DNA from: Tritrichomonas musculus
Lineage: Eukaryota > Parabasalia > Tritrichomonadida > Tritrichomonadidae
DNA: 64,000 nt
Assembly: GCA_039105265.1 (NCBI GenBank)
Contig: JAPFFF010000048.1
Span: 930,001 to 994,000 of the forward strand
Direction of reading: 5' to 3'
Part shown: piece by piece, positions 31,830 through 43,495 of the stretch
Position numbering within the stretch: the first letter of the stretch is position 1
Layout: each line of letters opens with the position of its first letter
Program-made: the position numbers and the translations under genes
Notes under the pieces: generated by a model
Told to the model about the DNA's origin: nothing
Databases searched by the model: none
The model's input: the letters and a program-made list of their open reading frames with translations, nothing else

Positions 31830-32778
31830 CGCTTGAAATTCCAGAGTAAACTAATCTGTCAAATAAAAAAAAATTATATCCAAAATAATTTTCAATTTTC
31901 TCAAAATGATATTGTTATTTTTATGTAATTATCAAATATTTATCTTTTTATATATATTTAATTTATAATTTAATGATAATAAGTCAAATTTATTATTTTT
32001 TTTAATCCTAATCATATTGTGATTTATTTAGCTTTACATTTGAATTAAAATGACAAACAAATTATGACAATAAATTATATACAAATTACAGACCAATATT
32101 GCATGAAACATATTTGACTTTTTTTTGTCTAATGATTATTCTAATAATTGTTAACAATTTTAATTTTTTGGTTTTTTGTTTATCAATAGACAAAAAATGC
32201 TTTGTTATATGTATTCATTTATTATTATGAAAAAAATATTATTTAGTTTAATTTGATGTTCAAATCAATTATTATAATCAAATGATTTGTATTATTGATA
32301 TAATTATTTATTTTATGAATAAACTTATAAAAATATTTTTTGATTTTAAATATATAATATTCAAAGATTATTGAGAAATAAGGAAATTATTATTTTTAAA
32401 TCTCATTCAAATCATAAATTTTTATATATATAAAGATATCTAATTATTTAAAATAAAATAAAAGTAATCTTGAGATGAATTAGCAATTAATTTTAATACA
32501 TATATATTAATATTAAATTATATAATTTAATATGATTGTACTTTGAGTTATATTAGAATGGCTTTGTTCAACTTTTTAAAAGAGATAATTGTTATATTCA
32601 ATTTTTGAATGATTTTTGACCAATTTACATTCATTTTATTTGTGATAGTTATGTAAAATGCATTCATTTTTTGAATAATTATTTTTTTTATAAAGTAAAC
32701 ATTTAATACAAAATTTTTTATATGACGAATTATCTCCTAGACAAAATTGATTTCATTTTATATTAATCTCACTTACAA
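31830..32778. other. AT-rich spacer
   Basis: Very AT-rich; no gene, hairpin or repeat that I can support. Confidence 0.5.
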
Positions 32779-33075
32779 ATGATTTCACAGACTTTAAATT
32801 CCGTGAGCCATATTAAATGTTCAATTTTTGCAAATAATTTCAGCCTCAACAAAATGAGTGGACAATTTATCAAAGAATTTATATTTCTACTTGACACTTC
32901 ACAAGATAAGTTAGGAATTTTGAAGAATATAAATGCAGAAAAGTTCAATAATTATCATTTAAACCAAAGTGTAGATAAGATTGCAAGCAATTCTTGTTCT
33001 AACTCTAATACCCAGGTGCCAACTTATTCTAATGACATTTTTTTAGAGTTTGATCATTTGCCAAAACCTTTTTAA
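32779..33075 (+). CDS. Short hypothetical frame, doubtful
   Basis: 98 codons with a fairly protein-like composition, an internal Met ('MSGQFIKEFIFLLDTSQDKL') and an Asn/Ser-rich end. No motif or family is recognised and there is no upstream box. It may be a small protein or the tail of a lost gene; chance is also possible in this position. Confidence 0.25.
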   Translation: MISQTLNSVSHIKCSIFANNFSLNKMSGQFIKEFIFLLDTSQDKLGILKNINAEKFNNYHLNQSVDKIASNSCSNSNTQVPTYSNDIFLEFDHLPKPF

Positions 33076-33389
33076 TTATTTCATTTATATATTAAAAAAG
33101 AGATTGTTATTAATTACATATATATATAAAATGCACTCATTAGTATTTCTCATTTTCTTTTTGTAGTCTGAATTTTTTTTAAGTTTTTTAAAAATATTTT
33201 GTTCATATTATATTTCAATTTGTAATTTACAAAATTGATATTTCTTGCCTTAAAAACGCACACAGCAAACACATAAAAGAGTTGTTTTTAAATAAAATAA
33301 CTATATGTATATATATATAAAGATAATTAATATTAATAAAAAAATAAGTCATTTTATTTTTAAACATGATTTAATCCGTAAGTGTTGTA

Positions 33390-34574
33390 TTATTTTTGCT
33401 TTAGCCAAGGATGGTTCAAAGCTTCTGATGCTGTCATTCTTAAATTTGTCTTCCAACATAAGCATCTATCTAAAAAGTCAATAAGCTGAGGAGACGACTC
33501 CTCTCCTATTAAATCTTTGAAGGAAAATCTTTTATTGGGATCAATCCTTGGTGAAGATTTCAAAGTTCCATCATTGTTAAAAAAGTACTGCTTCTTCTTT
33601 GTTTCTTTGTATATTGGTGCAGGAATTGGGCCAAGAAGTTGTACCATTAAATTTAGCATTTCTAATTCGTTTTTTCCTTGCAATATTGGTTTACCAACTA
33701 ATAATTCAAGAATTATTAAACCTGCACCCCAAACATCTATTTTTGAATCGTATTGTAAATGCAATATAACTTCTGGAGATCTATAAAAACGACTCTGTAT
33801 ATAATATAATCTAACTTTTCTCTCTTCAATAGAAAAAGAGCTACCAAAATCTATTACTTTTACTTTTCTTTGATCATTTAGCGTTATACAAATATTTTGT
33901 GGTTTGATATCGCAATGGACGATGCCAATTTTGGATAAATCACGTAAAGCTCTAAAAATTTGAATTGCATATTCTCTAACAATAGATTGCCTCATCGGCT
34001 TAAATTTGTTATTCTCTAGAATTTTGTATAAATTTTCACCAAGTAATTCAAACGAGATGCATGCATGAGATCGGAATAGAAAATAGTCTAAACCTTTTAT
34101 AGTATTGGAACATTTACACTTGTTTAAAGCAATAAGGACGGCGGCTTCTTTTTGGCTTTGTTCGGCATTAAGCAAAATCTTAATAGCAACTTGTTTTTTT
34201 GTTTTATAGTCATATGCTTGAATTACCTTTCCAAAAGCGCCAGAACCCAAAAATTTTATTACTTCGTATCTATAAGAAAGATGATCTTTTGGCTGAACTT
34301 TTTCATAAAAATCAGTATCTTTTGGATTTTTAAAATCTTGATATCCAAGGAAATATATATTTTTATAAAGCTTAATTTCTTCGATTTCATATGGCATGAG
34401 AATTGATGAGTAATCTTTTATCGTTTCTTCTGGTGAAATTGGTCCATTTTCTATTATTGGAGAAATCGAAATTGTTTGGTTTTTCCGACGAGGACTTCCA
34501 CGAGCCCCTTGAGGCATTATTACAGGTAAAAGAGGACCTGATGAATTCATTTGTTTTTCATTACAATTTTTCAT
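33390..34574 (-). CDS. DYRK-family protein kinase
   Basis: 394 residues. N-terminal extension, then a DYRK homology-like box ('IYFLGYQDF' to 'DHLSYRYE', 73-104) directly before the kinase domain (104-392): 'GSGAFGKV', Lys132, 'HCDIKPQN' (220-227), 'DFGSS' (242-246), and activation loop 'YYIQSRFYRSPEVIL', the DYRK hallmark. The second Tyr of the YxY pair (Tyr258) is kept, the first is Leu. DYRKs autophosphorylate that Tyr during folding and then act on Ser/Thr in growth and differentiation control. Its C-terminus is normal (LNHPWL). Confidence 0.92.
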   Translation of the reverse strand: MKNCNEKQMNSSGPLLPVIMPQGARGSPRRKNQTISISPIIENGPISPEETIKDYSSILMPYEIEEIKLYKNIYFLGYQDFKNPKDTDFYEKVQPKDHLSYRYEVIKFLGSGAFGKVIQAYDYKTKKQVAIKILLNAEQSQKEAAVLIALNKCKCSNTIKGLDYFLFRSHACISFELLGENLYKILENNKFKPMRQSIVREYAIQIFRALRDLSKIGIVHCDIKPQNICITLNDQRKVKVIDFGSSFSIEERKVRLYYIQSRFYRSPEVILHLQYDSKIDVWGAGLIILELLVGKPILQGKNELEMLNLMVQLLGPIPAPIYKETKKKQYFFNNDGTLKSSPRIDPNKRFSFKDLIGEESSPQLIDFLDRCLCWKTNLRMTASEALNHPWLKQK

Positions 34575-34598
34575 ATTAACGTATCTTTAGGTTTTTAC

Positions 34599-34606
34599 AC
34601 TTTTTC
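34599..34606 (-). promoter_or_regulatory. GAAAAAGT box
   Basis: About 25 bases upstream of the DYRK start codon, followed by GTAAAAACC. Confidence 0.4.
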
Positions 34607-35045
34607 AAAGAACTGTGAGGTTAATACTTTAATTAGTTATTCACTTCTATATATTATTCTGATATTTCTCTTTGAGTAAATATCATTTATACCAAATAAA
34701 ATAAAAAGTATATCCTTCATTTGAATAGATATATGAAATATATATTTTTGAATAAAGAAACGATAATCGAGAAGGTGAATAAATTATAATTTAACCTTAA
34801 AAAATTTATATCAACAAAGTATTTATTCAAAACAATTTAGATCATATTTTTGCCACTAGCATATATGTATTTTACGTTCTAATTCAAGTCTATCTTTTAA
34901 GCTGGCATATTAAAGCAATTTTTAGAATTTGGCGAGAATTATGATTTCTAATAGGCGTGACCGTTTTAAAAAAAACAAGTTGGGTAAGTAGCTCTTTCAA
35001 GTTATTCATAACAATAGAAAATTTTATAAAATTTTATTCAACTAT
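34607..35045. other. Spacer between two minus-strand genes
   Basis: No gene is supported; AT-rich with no distinct signal apart from the box before the DYRK gene. Confidence 0.45.
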
Positions 35046-35798
35046 TCATTTTTTTGTTTGCTGTTTCAAGAATTCATGAATAAGCGGTATAATTTTTTTT
35101 GTTGGTCCATCTGGATAAAAGTCATTATTTTCATGGCCAATAATGTTAATTGGAACCCATCTTACTCTATCAATTTCTAATGGCGATGGGGATTTTAGTT
35201 TTTTTGACGGATCCATCGGTACGTTTTTAACATGAAACATATAAACATCAGATTTTTGTTTTCTTGAATATTTGAACATGTATTTGTCTGTAATGTAAGG
35301 ACTAACGTCAATTCCAGTTTCTTCAAGCGTTTCTCTTGCGGCTGTCGTCATATATGACTCACCCTCGCTCATTTTTCCTTTTGGAAATGAAAACATTTTT
35401 TTGCGAGTTGTATGATGAACGACAAGAACGTGAGTAAGAGTCGAATTATAACAAATGCATCCACAAGCAATTGCTTCATCACGCAATTTGTCGTGAAGCG
35501 AGCCAATCCTTGTGATAAATTTGTTACCGTTAGTATTAAGAATTTGCTGAAGTTGTGGAATCTGATTAAAAAAGTTTTTGGTGAGTTCTTGATAATTTTT
35601 CGATTTAAGATCAGTTTTCTTGTCATTTTTGTGATATGTTAAAAAAAAATAGAATGCGTTTTCAAGTTGAATAGAAAAATCTGCTTCATTTGATATCGTA
35701 CTAGGAGGCATGTTTAAAAAAAAGCGAACAAAAATATCTTCAGCTTGTTCTTTTGTCATATTCAAATCTGGTTTGCCTCTTACATTAGATGATGACAT
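35046..35798 (-). CDS. DCP2: mRNA decapping enzyme Dcp2
   Basis: 250 residues. It removes the 5' cap (m7GDP) from mRNA in the cytoplasm and commits it to decay. The N-terminal regulatory domain ('EQAEDIFVRFFLNMP', 17-31, and a helical part to ~95) comes before a Nudix domain. The Nudix box at 141-163 is complete: Gly141, Glu147, Arg155-Glu156, Glu159-Glu160, Gly162. The Box B-like C-terminal helix ('GPTKKIIPLIHEFL') is present. It is shorter than yeast or human Dcp2 and lacks the disordered C-terminal tail. No Dcp1 is seen in the window. Confidence 0.92.
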   Translation of the reverse strand: MSSSNVRGKPDLNMTKEQAEDIFVRFFLNMPPSTISNEADFSIQLENAFYFFLTYHKNDKKTDLKSKNYQELTKNFFNQIPQLQQILNTNGNKFITRIGSLHDKLRDEAIACGCICYNSTLTHVLVVHHTTRKKMFSFPKGKMSEGESYMTTAARETLEETGIDVSPYITDKYMFKYSRKQKSDVYMFHVKNVPMDPSKKLKSPSPLEIDRVRWVPINIIGHENNDFYPDGPTKKIIPLIHEFLKQQTKK

Positions 35799-35841
35799 AT
35801 AAAAACGCGATAATCTCTCTAAAGTTTTCTTATAAAATTTT

Positions 35842-35852
35842 AAAACTTTTTC
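35842..35852 (-). promoter_or_regulatory. GAAAAAGTTTT box
   Basis: About 44 bases upstream of the Dcp2 start codon. Confidence 0.4.
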
Positions 35853-35966
35853 TATTTAAAATTTTTATTGAAAAAGTAAAGGTGTAAAATGGATATTGTG
35901 AATGAAATTACTTTGAAGGTTTGAAAAATAAAAAAAGGCATAAGAGTAAATACTATTTATATTTAT

Positions 35967-38633
35967 TTAAGATGCAAAAGCTGGATACTTAGCTTTTGAT
36001 GTAATTTTTCTATTAATTTTATTATTTTCTTTCAAATATAGCTTCTTATCAATTTCATCTAGTTCTTTCAATGAAAGTTCTTTATCCACAAACTTATGTT
36101 CATTGTGAAATAAAAATTTAACGCCATTTTCTTGATATTCAGGGAAACTGCCCAAACCTGCCATTTGATAATTATCTGGAGTAACTTCACAAAATCCATG
36201 CTGAGGGAAAGCCTGATTTTCGCCAAACAATATGAAATCTGCAGTTGAAGGAACTAAATTTAGCATTGATGAGATGCAATTGACATTCACTGAGAATATT
36301 CTATTAGTAATCCAATTTACGCCGATTATTCCTTTGAGCATTGGCATTTTCTTTGTAATTAGAAGCATGTCATATAATTTGTAAATAAATTTTGCCACCC
36401 GATTTTTATCTATTCTAAAGAATGTGTTAACAAGTTTTTCAAAAGTGAAGTCATTTTGATTTTCTTCCCAAAAAGAAATTGGCTCTAGCTTCAACTGATA
36501 AGGATTCAAAATAAGCGTTTTGTCTGACATTGCAGAGCTGAATAAAGGTGGCTCGTAAACAATGAGTGAACGGAAATAAAGTTCCATTTCTTCCTGCTTT
36601 TTATTTTGATTAGACAATTCCTCTTTATATGATTTCATGTCACTTAGTGATTGAGGATCTCTTGGGTAATACTCTTGTGTTTTATTAAACGTCTTTTCAT
36701 TGAATTGTGAATTATTTTGAATTAAATGATTTGAACTTGGCTGATGCGGCTGCTGAATGTTCTGACTAATATTGCAATCATTCATTTGTGGGAATTGATT
36801 TCTCTGATATTTCCATTCTATACAGTGTTCTATGGGGTGAACTTTCGTAATAACATGCTGATTTATTTCTTGACGGCTGTTGAATGTTTGGATTGGCTGA
36901 TATTGTTGTTGGTCATTTTGAATTGATTGCTGGCGAAAATTCATATTTTGAACTGCAAATATTTGAGGTTGGATGTTTTGAACTGTTGATATTTGAGGTT
37001 GGATATTTTGAACTGTTGATATTTGAGGTTGGATGTTTTGAACTGTTGATATTTGAGGTTGGATATTTTGAACTGTTGATATTTGAGGTTGGATGTTTTG
37101 AGCTGTTGATATTTGAGGTTGGATGTTTTGAACAGTTGATATTTGAGGTTGGATATTTTGAGCTGTTGATATTTGAGGTTGGATGTTTTGCACTGTTGAT
37201 ATTTGAGGTTGGATGTTTTGCACTGTTGATATTTGAGGTTGGATGTTTTGCACTGTTGATATTTGAGGTTGGATGTTTTGCACTGTTGATATTTGAGGTT
37301 GGATGTTTTGCACTGTTGATATTTGAGATTGGATGTTTTGCACTGTTGATATTTGAGGTTGAATGTTTTGAACTGTCTGTGATTGAAGTGGTTTAAATGT
37401 TTGCACACTTTGCTGCTGTGGTGGATAATTTGAAGGGTTTGGCTGCTGTCTTTGATGCGGATAACTTGTTTGAAAAAGTGGCTGTGGAATTTGTCTATTG
37501 TTTTGAACGGTTTGAAGTGATTTCCTTTGATTATTTTGAAAAAAATGCTGATAATTCTGTTGAGTATTGCCTGCATTGTTTATTAATGAAGGATTATGAT
37601 TATATATGGTTTTCCCATCATTTGGTGCTTGTATTTTTATGTTTAAAATAGGCATTGTTAATTTTGATTTGTATTTGTTTTGATTTGACTGCATTGTTTG
37701 TTGAGTGCATTGAAAATGCTGTTCACTTGTTTTTGGACATAGATTGCCAGTTTCATCATTAGATGAATCGCTTTTTATGCCATACAAATTATTATTTTCA
37801 CTTTCAATTTGACGGTAATTCCCATTTTCAAATTGAAGATGAACTTTTTCAGTAATTGATGAAAAAAAGCATGTTTGAGAAGATGTATCAACATTATTTG
37901 TTTTCTCTTTTAATGCTTTGTTGGATTCATTCTTTGATTGATCATGTTGACTTTCTACAAAATTTGAGTTATCATTTTTTTCTTTCATTGAATTTTGCTG
38001 ACTTTGTGAAGTGATATCAACTTTTTTCAATTTATTTTGGTTTTTTAGGCTTTCATTTATTGGAACTTTTGAACTCAATTCAGATTCACTTTCAGCTTTT
38101 GACTTCAGAAATGGTTTTTTTGTTTTTGACGATTTATTTTTTTTGAAAAAATGCGGAAAATTCCCTTCTTCTTTTAAAATCGACTTTTTATTTTGACTTT
38201 CATTTAGGAGGAATTCTTCTTTCTCATCTATCTTTCTATTTTCAAGATCTGGCTTATTATTTTCAAAAATTTCATTTTGATCATTGTGATCTATAATGTA
38301 TGGTTGCTTGGTGAGATTGTTAGATCTTTGAAAAAGATTTGTATATCCACTATAATTTGATGAATCTCTTGACTCAGAATTATTTAAAACAAAATTTGAA
38401 ATATCATTGAAAGGATACGATTCTTTTTGATAATCGTAAAAACTATCTTGTCCATTAAAATACCTATCAAATGTACAGTTGCAATTCCGATAATTTTCAG
38501 CTTGAATATTTTCTTTTTCTCTTCTTTTTGGATAATTTAATGAAGGCATGTTTGTTTTGCAATTGACAATTTCTGTGCTTATACACTCACAATTGTTTCT
38601 ATATGCATTGGGAGATGAAGGGTAATCCATCAT
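35967..38633 (-). CDS. Long Q/N-rich protein with C-terminal IBD-like DNA-binding domain
   Basis: 888 residues. Residues 1-690 are low complexity, Asn/Gln/Ser-rich. A perfect tandem array, about 13 copies of ISTVQNIQPQ, occupies ~419-562. The C-terminal ~170 residues form a globular domain: 'FTFEKLVNTFFRIDKNRVAK', 'FIYKLYDMLL', 'IIGVNWITNRIFSVN', 'AFPQHGFCEV'. From memory this pattern (R..NR..KF..KLY..L, then GV.W...IF.VN, then F..HGF) fits trichomonad proteins of the initiator-binding-domain (IBD) class, which bind the Inr near start codons; this is not verified. The Q/N part would act as an activation or condensate-forming region. Start chosen at 38633; an AAAAAAGTTG box lies about 28 bases upstream. 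Confidence 0.6.
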   Translation of the reverse strand: MMDYPSSPNAYRNNCECISTEIVNCKTNMPSLNYPKRREKENIQAENYRNCNCTFDRYFNGQDSFYDYQKESYPFNDISNFVLNNSESRDSSNYSGYTNLFQRSNNLTKQPYIIDHNDQNEIFENNKPDLENRKIDEKEEFLLNESQNKKSILKEEGNFPHFFKKNKSSKTKKPFLKSKAESESELSSKVPINESLKNQNKLKKVDITSQSQQNSMKEKNDNSNFVESQHDQSKNESNKALKEKTNNVDTSSQTCFFSSITEKVHLQFENGNYRQIESENNNLYGIKSDSSNDETGNLCPKTSEQHFQCTQQTMQSNQNKYKSKLTMPILNIKIQAPNDGKTIYNHNPSLINNAGNTQQNYQHFFQNNQRKSLQTVQNNRQIPQPLFQTSYPHQRQQPNPSNYPPQQQSVQTFKPLQSQTVQNIQPQISTVQNIQSQISTVQNIQPQISTVQNIQPQISTVQNIQPQISTVQNIQPQISTVQNIQPQISTAQNIQPQISTVQNIQPQISTAQNIQPQISTVQNIQPQISTVQNIQPQISTVQNIQPQISTVQNIQPQIFAVQNMNFRQQSIQNDQQQYQPIQTFNSRQEINQHVITKVHPIEHCIEWKYQRNQFPQMNDCNISQNIQQPHQPSSNHLIQNNSQFNEKTFNKTQEYYPRDPQSLSDMKSYKEELSNQNKKQEEMELYFRSLIVYEPPLFSSAMSDKTLILNPYQLKLEPISFWEENQNDFTFEKLVNTFFRIDKNRVAKFIYKLYDMLLITKKMPMLKGIIGVNWITNRIFSVNVNCISSMLNLVPSTADFILFGENQAFPQHGFCEVTPDNYQMAGLGSFPEYQENGVKFLFHNEHKFVDKELSLKELDEIDKKLYLKENNKINRKITSKAKYPAFAS
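36947..37375 (-). repeat. 30-bp coding minisatellite, about 14 units
   Basis: Almost identical 30-bp units encoding ISTVQNIQPQ; variants are mostly single changes (V to A, P to S). The array is open in the other strand's frames too, which creates large false frames there. Confidence 0.95.
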
Positions 38634-38660
38634 TCGATATTATTTCAAAATGAATATCAA

Positions 38661-38670
38661 CAACTTTTTT
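38661..38670 (-). promoter_or_regulatory. AAAAAAGTTG box
   Basis: About 28 bases upstream of the start codon of the IBD-like gene. Confidence 0.35.
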
Positions 38671-41600
38671 TATCTATTTTTTATGAAAATTTCATATTCA
38701 AATATTCAAAAAACTGTGGAAACAAAACAGTAAGGATAATTGAACAATTTTTTTCAAAGCTATTGTTTCACTGTGAAAAATGTATGTGTTGTTACATAAT
38801 TCTATAAAAACAAATGAGAATAAAAAATATAAAACTTTGAAGTTTGTTTAAAATCTTTCAAATATTTAAATATCAATGATTAATATCGTTAAAATACATC
38901 ATTATTCAATGAAATTATTTGGTTAAAACATTACAAAAAAATAAAATATCGAGATAATCATATTTTTTTCCTACATAAATAAATTTATCTATTTGAATGT
39001 AATTATTCAAAATTCAAATGCTCTGAAATATTTGAAAGCACGTAAAACTCTCTAAAAAACAACAAATATTAATCAAAAAAACTAATATGAATAATGATAA
39101 TATAATGATTTTTGATGAAAGACTGACTAATATTATGACAATTGTATAGTTATTTAAACACAAAATTGAATGTTTATCCTTTCAAAAACTCCAAATTCAT
39201 CGTAAAAAACCATTTCAATTTCTTTTATTGTTTCTATTTCAACGAAAATTTATTTTTAAATTATCCAATGTTCCTGCTATTAAACTTTAAAAGATAATGA
39301 ATTTTAATCGAAATGATTGCTAATAATTCATATTTCAATCAAATTTGAATGATTTCTCAATTAACTGTTTTATTTTTATTTAAGAGTATCTCAAAATAGA
39401 ATTAATTAAAAAGGTTGCATATGTTCAGATAAAAACAACCATCTCTATTAAGAAAAAGTTTTAGATTTTCATAAAAATGTTGTACATATCATAAAATATT
39501 TGTGATAAATGGTTTTTCAATTGATAAAATAAAATATTTATTACATTATAAAAAGGATGTTGATTACTTTTTTTATTTGATAATCTGCCTATAAGTATTT
39601 TGGGTTCCAAAAAGGAAAGATATAAAAAAAGTGATATTGAAAAGAAAATATTCTATCAGTCTATCAATTTTTTCAAAAATATTGAATTTTGAATTGCAGT
39701 TCAAATTCAAAAGGGTATATTTGGAAAATTACTAAATTAAACAATTATATGATTTTGTTTTTAGAACAATATTTTTGAAAAAAATATGAATATTCAATAG
39801 ACTCATTGAATTACCCATTGGTTCAAAGGTGACTGTGAGTTTTGAGAAGGCAAGATGATATGATTAATTCAAAAAATAAAATGGGTGATATCAAGTTCGT
39901 TTTTTTACCATTCAAAATCTGAAAGTTATATCACTCATAAAAATTTTATCTGTTTTTTTGACTTCATTTCAATGATTTTCTCACTAAATTTAATTGGTTT
40001 TCAGCCTTAATATTTTCAGATAATACATAATTACTAATCCTCTTTCAATCCCTCGATCTAATTCAAAAAGCTATTTTTATCATCAGATATATTTTTCGTT
40101 GTTTTTTTTGAATGCCAAATACATCAGATTCTAATAATCATACATAATGACAAGGATGAGTTATGCTTTCTGAAAAGAAGGTTAAAAAAAAAAAGTAATT
40201 TTTTGCCTTCAAAAAGTTCATTTTCATACATCTTTTTCTAGTAAAAATAATTTTCTTTATCTATTTTAAACTAAAAAATATATTTATTTGGTTGCCAAAT
40301 TTTTCATTTTACGTATTATCTCGAATTGCATTTTTTTATCAATTTCATTATATCTTTTTTGTTTCTTCGGATTTTTAAGCTCATGAAATTTTAATATTAT
40401 AAATTAAATAATCTGAAGATAAATTATTTTTTTTTACTGATAATTTTAAGTTTTAATATATTTTTGGATATATAATTTCCCCATTCTAGCAATTATTAAT
40501 GATTTTTAATTTTAATTAGGACATTTTGGGCTATTCCATTAAAATCAGTTTTTATCTTTTTATATTTTTGCACCAAAATAAACTTTTCTAATTTCCTTTA
40601 ATCAATTAATTTTTATTTATTTATTATTTTTTATTTATTTATTATTTATTGCAATGCATATCTAATTATAGATTATATTTTAATATTTATTAAATACAAT
40701 GATATTTTAAGATATCCATACTACTTGCTTATCTCTTTGATAACTTTTTGTGAAAATAAAATTTTGGAATTATTGCAATTTTCAATGCTTTTGAATTTTT
40801 GTATGTAGATAATTGATTGATATAAAGGGGTCCGATTCCTTGTTGCCCGAAATTTTCTTATTTCTAATAGGTTTTTAACTATTATATTAAACATAAATTA
40901 AATATAGAAAAATATATTTATTTTAGCCCGAAGATTTTTGATATCTTAATTTAACTATAAGATATGCATATTTTAATAAATTGAGTTGTAATTTTTGAAT
41001 TTTTGAATACTTTAATTCAAATTATACAATTTCAAAGAATTCAAATTAACTGAAAAAAAAAAAAAAATATCCATTCATTGAAATAATCTTTTTTGAATAA
41101 TTTATATGATTTTTTTATTTTTCTAATATCTCTAATTTAAGCCATCAAAAATATAATATTTTATCATATATATAGCAAATCATTTAAATATAAAAATTTA
41201 AAATATGTATTAAATTACATAATTCGGTTATTCAAACCGGTTTTAACAAAAATCTTTCAAAAAAGTTTTTTGATCAATCAAATTTCAATATAATTGTATT
41301 ATATTCTATGATTAATTGTTTAGAATTACTTTTTTTATCATTTGTGTTCACACATATACGAATTTTGATTTTATTTTTTGAATGGATCATTCAAATTTGA
41401 AAAGAGATTTGATCGATCAAAAACTTTTTGAGAAGGTCAATATTAGTATTTTTTTTTTTTTTTTTTTTTTTTTAATTGGTAACCCCAACCAAACCGTTTA
41501 CAATTAAAATCGAGTTAAAATAACAAAGAATATCTCAATAATAATGTTCAATATTAAATTATAATTTGTGTAAATTGATTTATATAATGCAATATAATAT

Positions 41601-42060
41601 TTTAAATGTAATTTTTATTCTTAATTTTATATATTATCATGAAATATTTGCATTATCAATCATTACAAATAAATTTCAAATATCTTCTGGGAAAACCCAA
41701 TTATTCTTAATATAAAATGGGTTTCTCCTATTTTTAACGTTTTGTTTTATTTTCATTACAAATTTCATGATCATATTTTATTTAAATTCTCTTTTTACCC
41801 TCGGCTTGCAAATTAAAAGTATTTATCTGTTATTAGTAATTATATTTTGATGAATTTGTGAAATATTAAACGATGGAATCAATTTAAAGACGAAAAAATT
41901 CTTTTGCAAAAATAGATTAATTTTTTTTTTTTTTAATATTTGCAAATATACAAAACATTTATATTGATATTATGAGATTTAATTTTTAAATTATGTTTTT
42001 GCTTAAATATATTGGATATTTTTCATGATATTTAAGCTTGTAAAATATACTCAAATGTAA
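38671..42060. other. Gene-free AT-rich region
   Basis: No coding frame of interest. An inverted repeat pairs 41258-41285 with 41407-41430 (CAAAAAGTTTTTGATC..TCAAAT core), possibly a ~170-bp fold-back element. A long T-run lies at 41451-41474. Confidence 0.5.
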
Positions 42061-42061
42061 A

Positions 42062-42840
42062 AAAAAGACCTGGTCTTGGTGATTCTTTCGGGTCTTTTGG
42101 CGATTTTAATAAATCTTTTAAAAAGTTATTTTTTATGAATTATTAAATAAAATGATTAAATGATATTTGATTAAATAATAATTCAATTTACGAATCAACA
42201 TTCAAAAAATTCAATGAATTTATTTAATTACTGGGCTATATATATTCATAAAAATATAAATACTATTAATATTTTAAATACATTTTATATCGGTATATAT
42301 TTAAAATATAAATGAAAAAAAATTTATTTTCAATTGAAAAAATGCTTTTATTGATTTTATTATATATTTATATCTTATTTTTTTTTTTATTTTATATATG
42401 ATATTTTGAAAGCTTTACAAATCACCATCGCCAAAAAAACCGTTTTGGTGATCTCCAACATATATGTAAACTATTCAAAATTGAATGCTGTCGCCAAAAG
42501 CCCAAGACCTGGGCTTTTGGTGAAATCGGTTATTTGGCTTTTCATCGTCAATATAAATGAGCTTTTTATTATTATTTTATATGATATATTATACAAATCA
42601 TACAATTATTTAGTAATATTCAAAAAATAACATTTTTTTACTGAGAAAATCTTATCGATTATTAATATGACTTTTGATAAAACTCATTTAATTCCTCTTT
42701 CAAATAATTCAATGGTTTATGACTTTTGATAAAACTAAATTTTATTAATAAAATCTATTTGACAATAATATGGTTACATTTGGTGATTTTTAAAACCCAA
42801 AAAACGTTTATTTCACCAAATTTACAAGCTTATGATATTC
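42062..42840. repeat. Cluster of inverted TTTTGGTGA/TCGCCAAAA motifs
   Basis: At least eight copies of (T)TTGG(T/C)GA in both orientations occur within 780 bases. The best local structure is a 13-bp stem at 42492-42522 (CGCCAAAAGCCC against GGGCTTTTGGTG, one G-T pair). ATGACTTTTGATAAAACT is repeated near 42668 and 42719. Possibly the remains of an inverted-repeat transposon; no TIR pair with flanking duplication was found. Confidence 0.45.
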
Positions 42841-43372
42841 CAGTGATTTTATAAACCTAATACATGATATAATCTTATTTTACAATGATCATAATTCATA
42901 TCTTATTTGTATTATGTAGGAATGAAGCATCAATTCATATTTATTATTATTAGTTGTTTATATTTAATTACATTTCATAAGCCATAACTCAAATGATTAA
43001 TGAAAAATAACCTTTACGGACATTGGTCATTACATTGGTCATTTTATTTGACTTTTGATAAAAAAAAAAACGTGCGTGTAACGGTCAAAATTTGGTTATT
43101 TTTTTTAGGTACAAATCCAGTACGTTATTTTTTGAATAGGAGAACGTTTATTATTTGAATAGTTGCATGTCTCTGAAAAAGTTTAAATTGACTAGGTTTG
43201 TTTTTGACACTTATTTTACAATTTAAATAAACATTATGACATGTTATATGAAAAGGAGGTACTGAATAAGCAAAAGAGACTTTTTATAAGGACATTCAAA
43301 TAATTGAAAGAAAATAATTTTTTCTCTCAATTATTTTTATTTTTGAGAGAATTAAAAAATAAAATTATTTAT

Positions 43373-43495
43373 AATCTTTTTATATTTTTACATAATTTTT
43401 ACCGAGGCTACATACCGCCTAGCGGGCGTCGAGCGAAGCCGAGACCCCGCGGCTGGCGGTAAGAATCGGTAAAAATTATGTACCATAAAAAGATT
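43373..43495 (+). repeat. GC-rich palindromic miniature element, copy 1
   Basis: Ends AATCTTTTTAT..TACATAATTTTTACCG and complement, with a GC-rich core (CGTCGAGCGAAGCCGAGACC) that stands out strongly in AT-rich DNA. Its inverse lies at 44383-44515. Confidence 0.8.

Noticed and set aside
36884-37576. Long open frames on both strands across the 30-bp repeat array
   Set aside because: They follow automatically from a 30-bp repeat unit without stops in those frames; the minus-strand 888-residue frame is the real gene.
42406-42630. 74-codon plus frame in the gene-free region
   Set aside because: It runs through the inverted motif cluster and a hydrophobic AT-rich tail, with no protein character.
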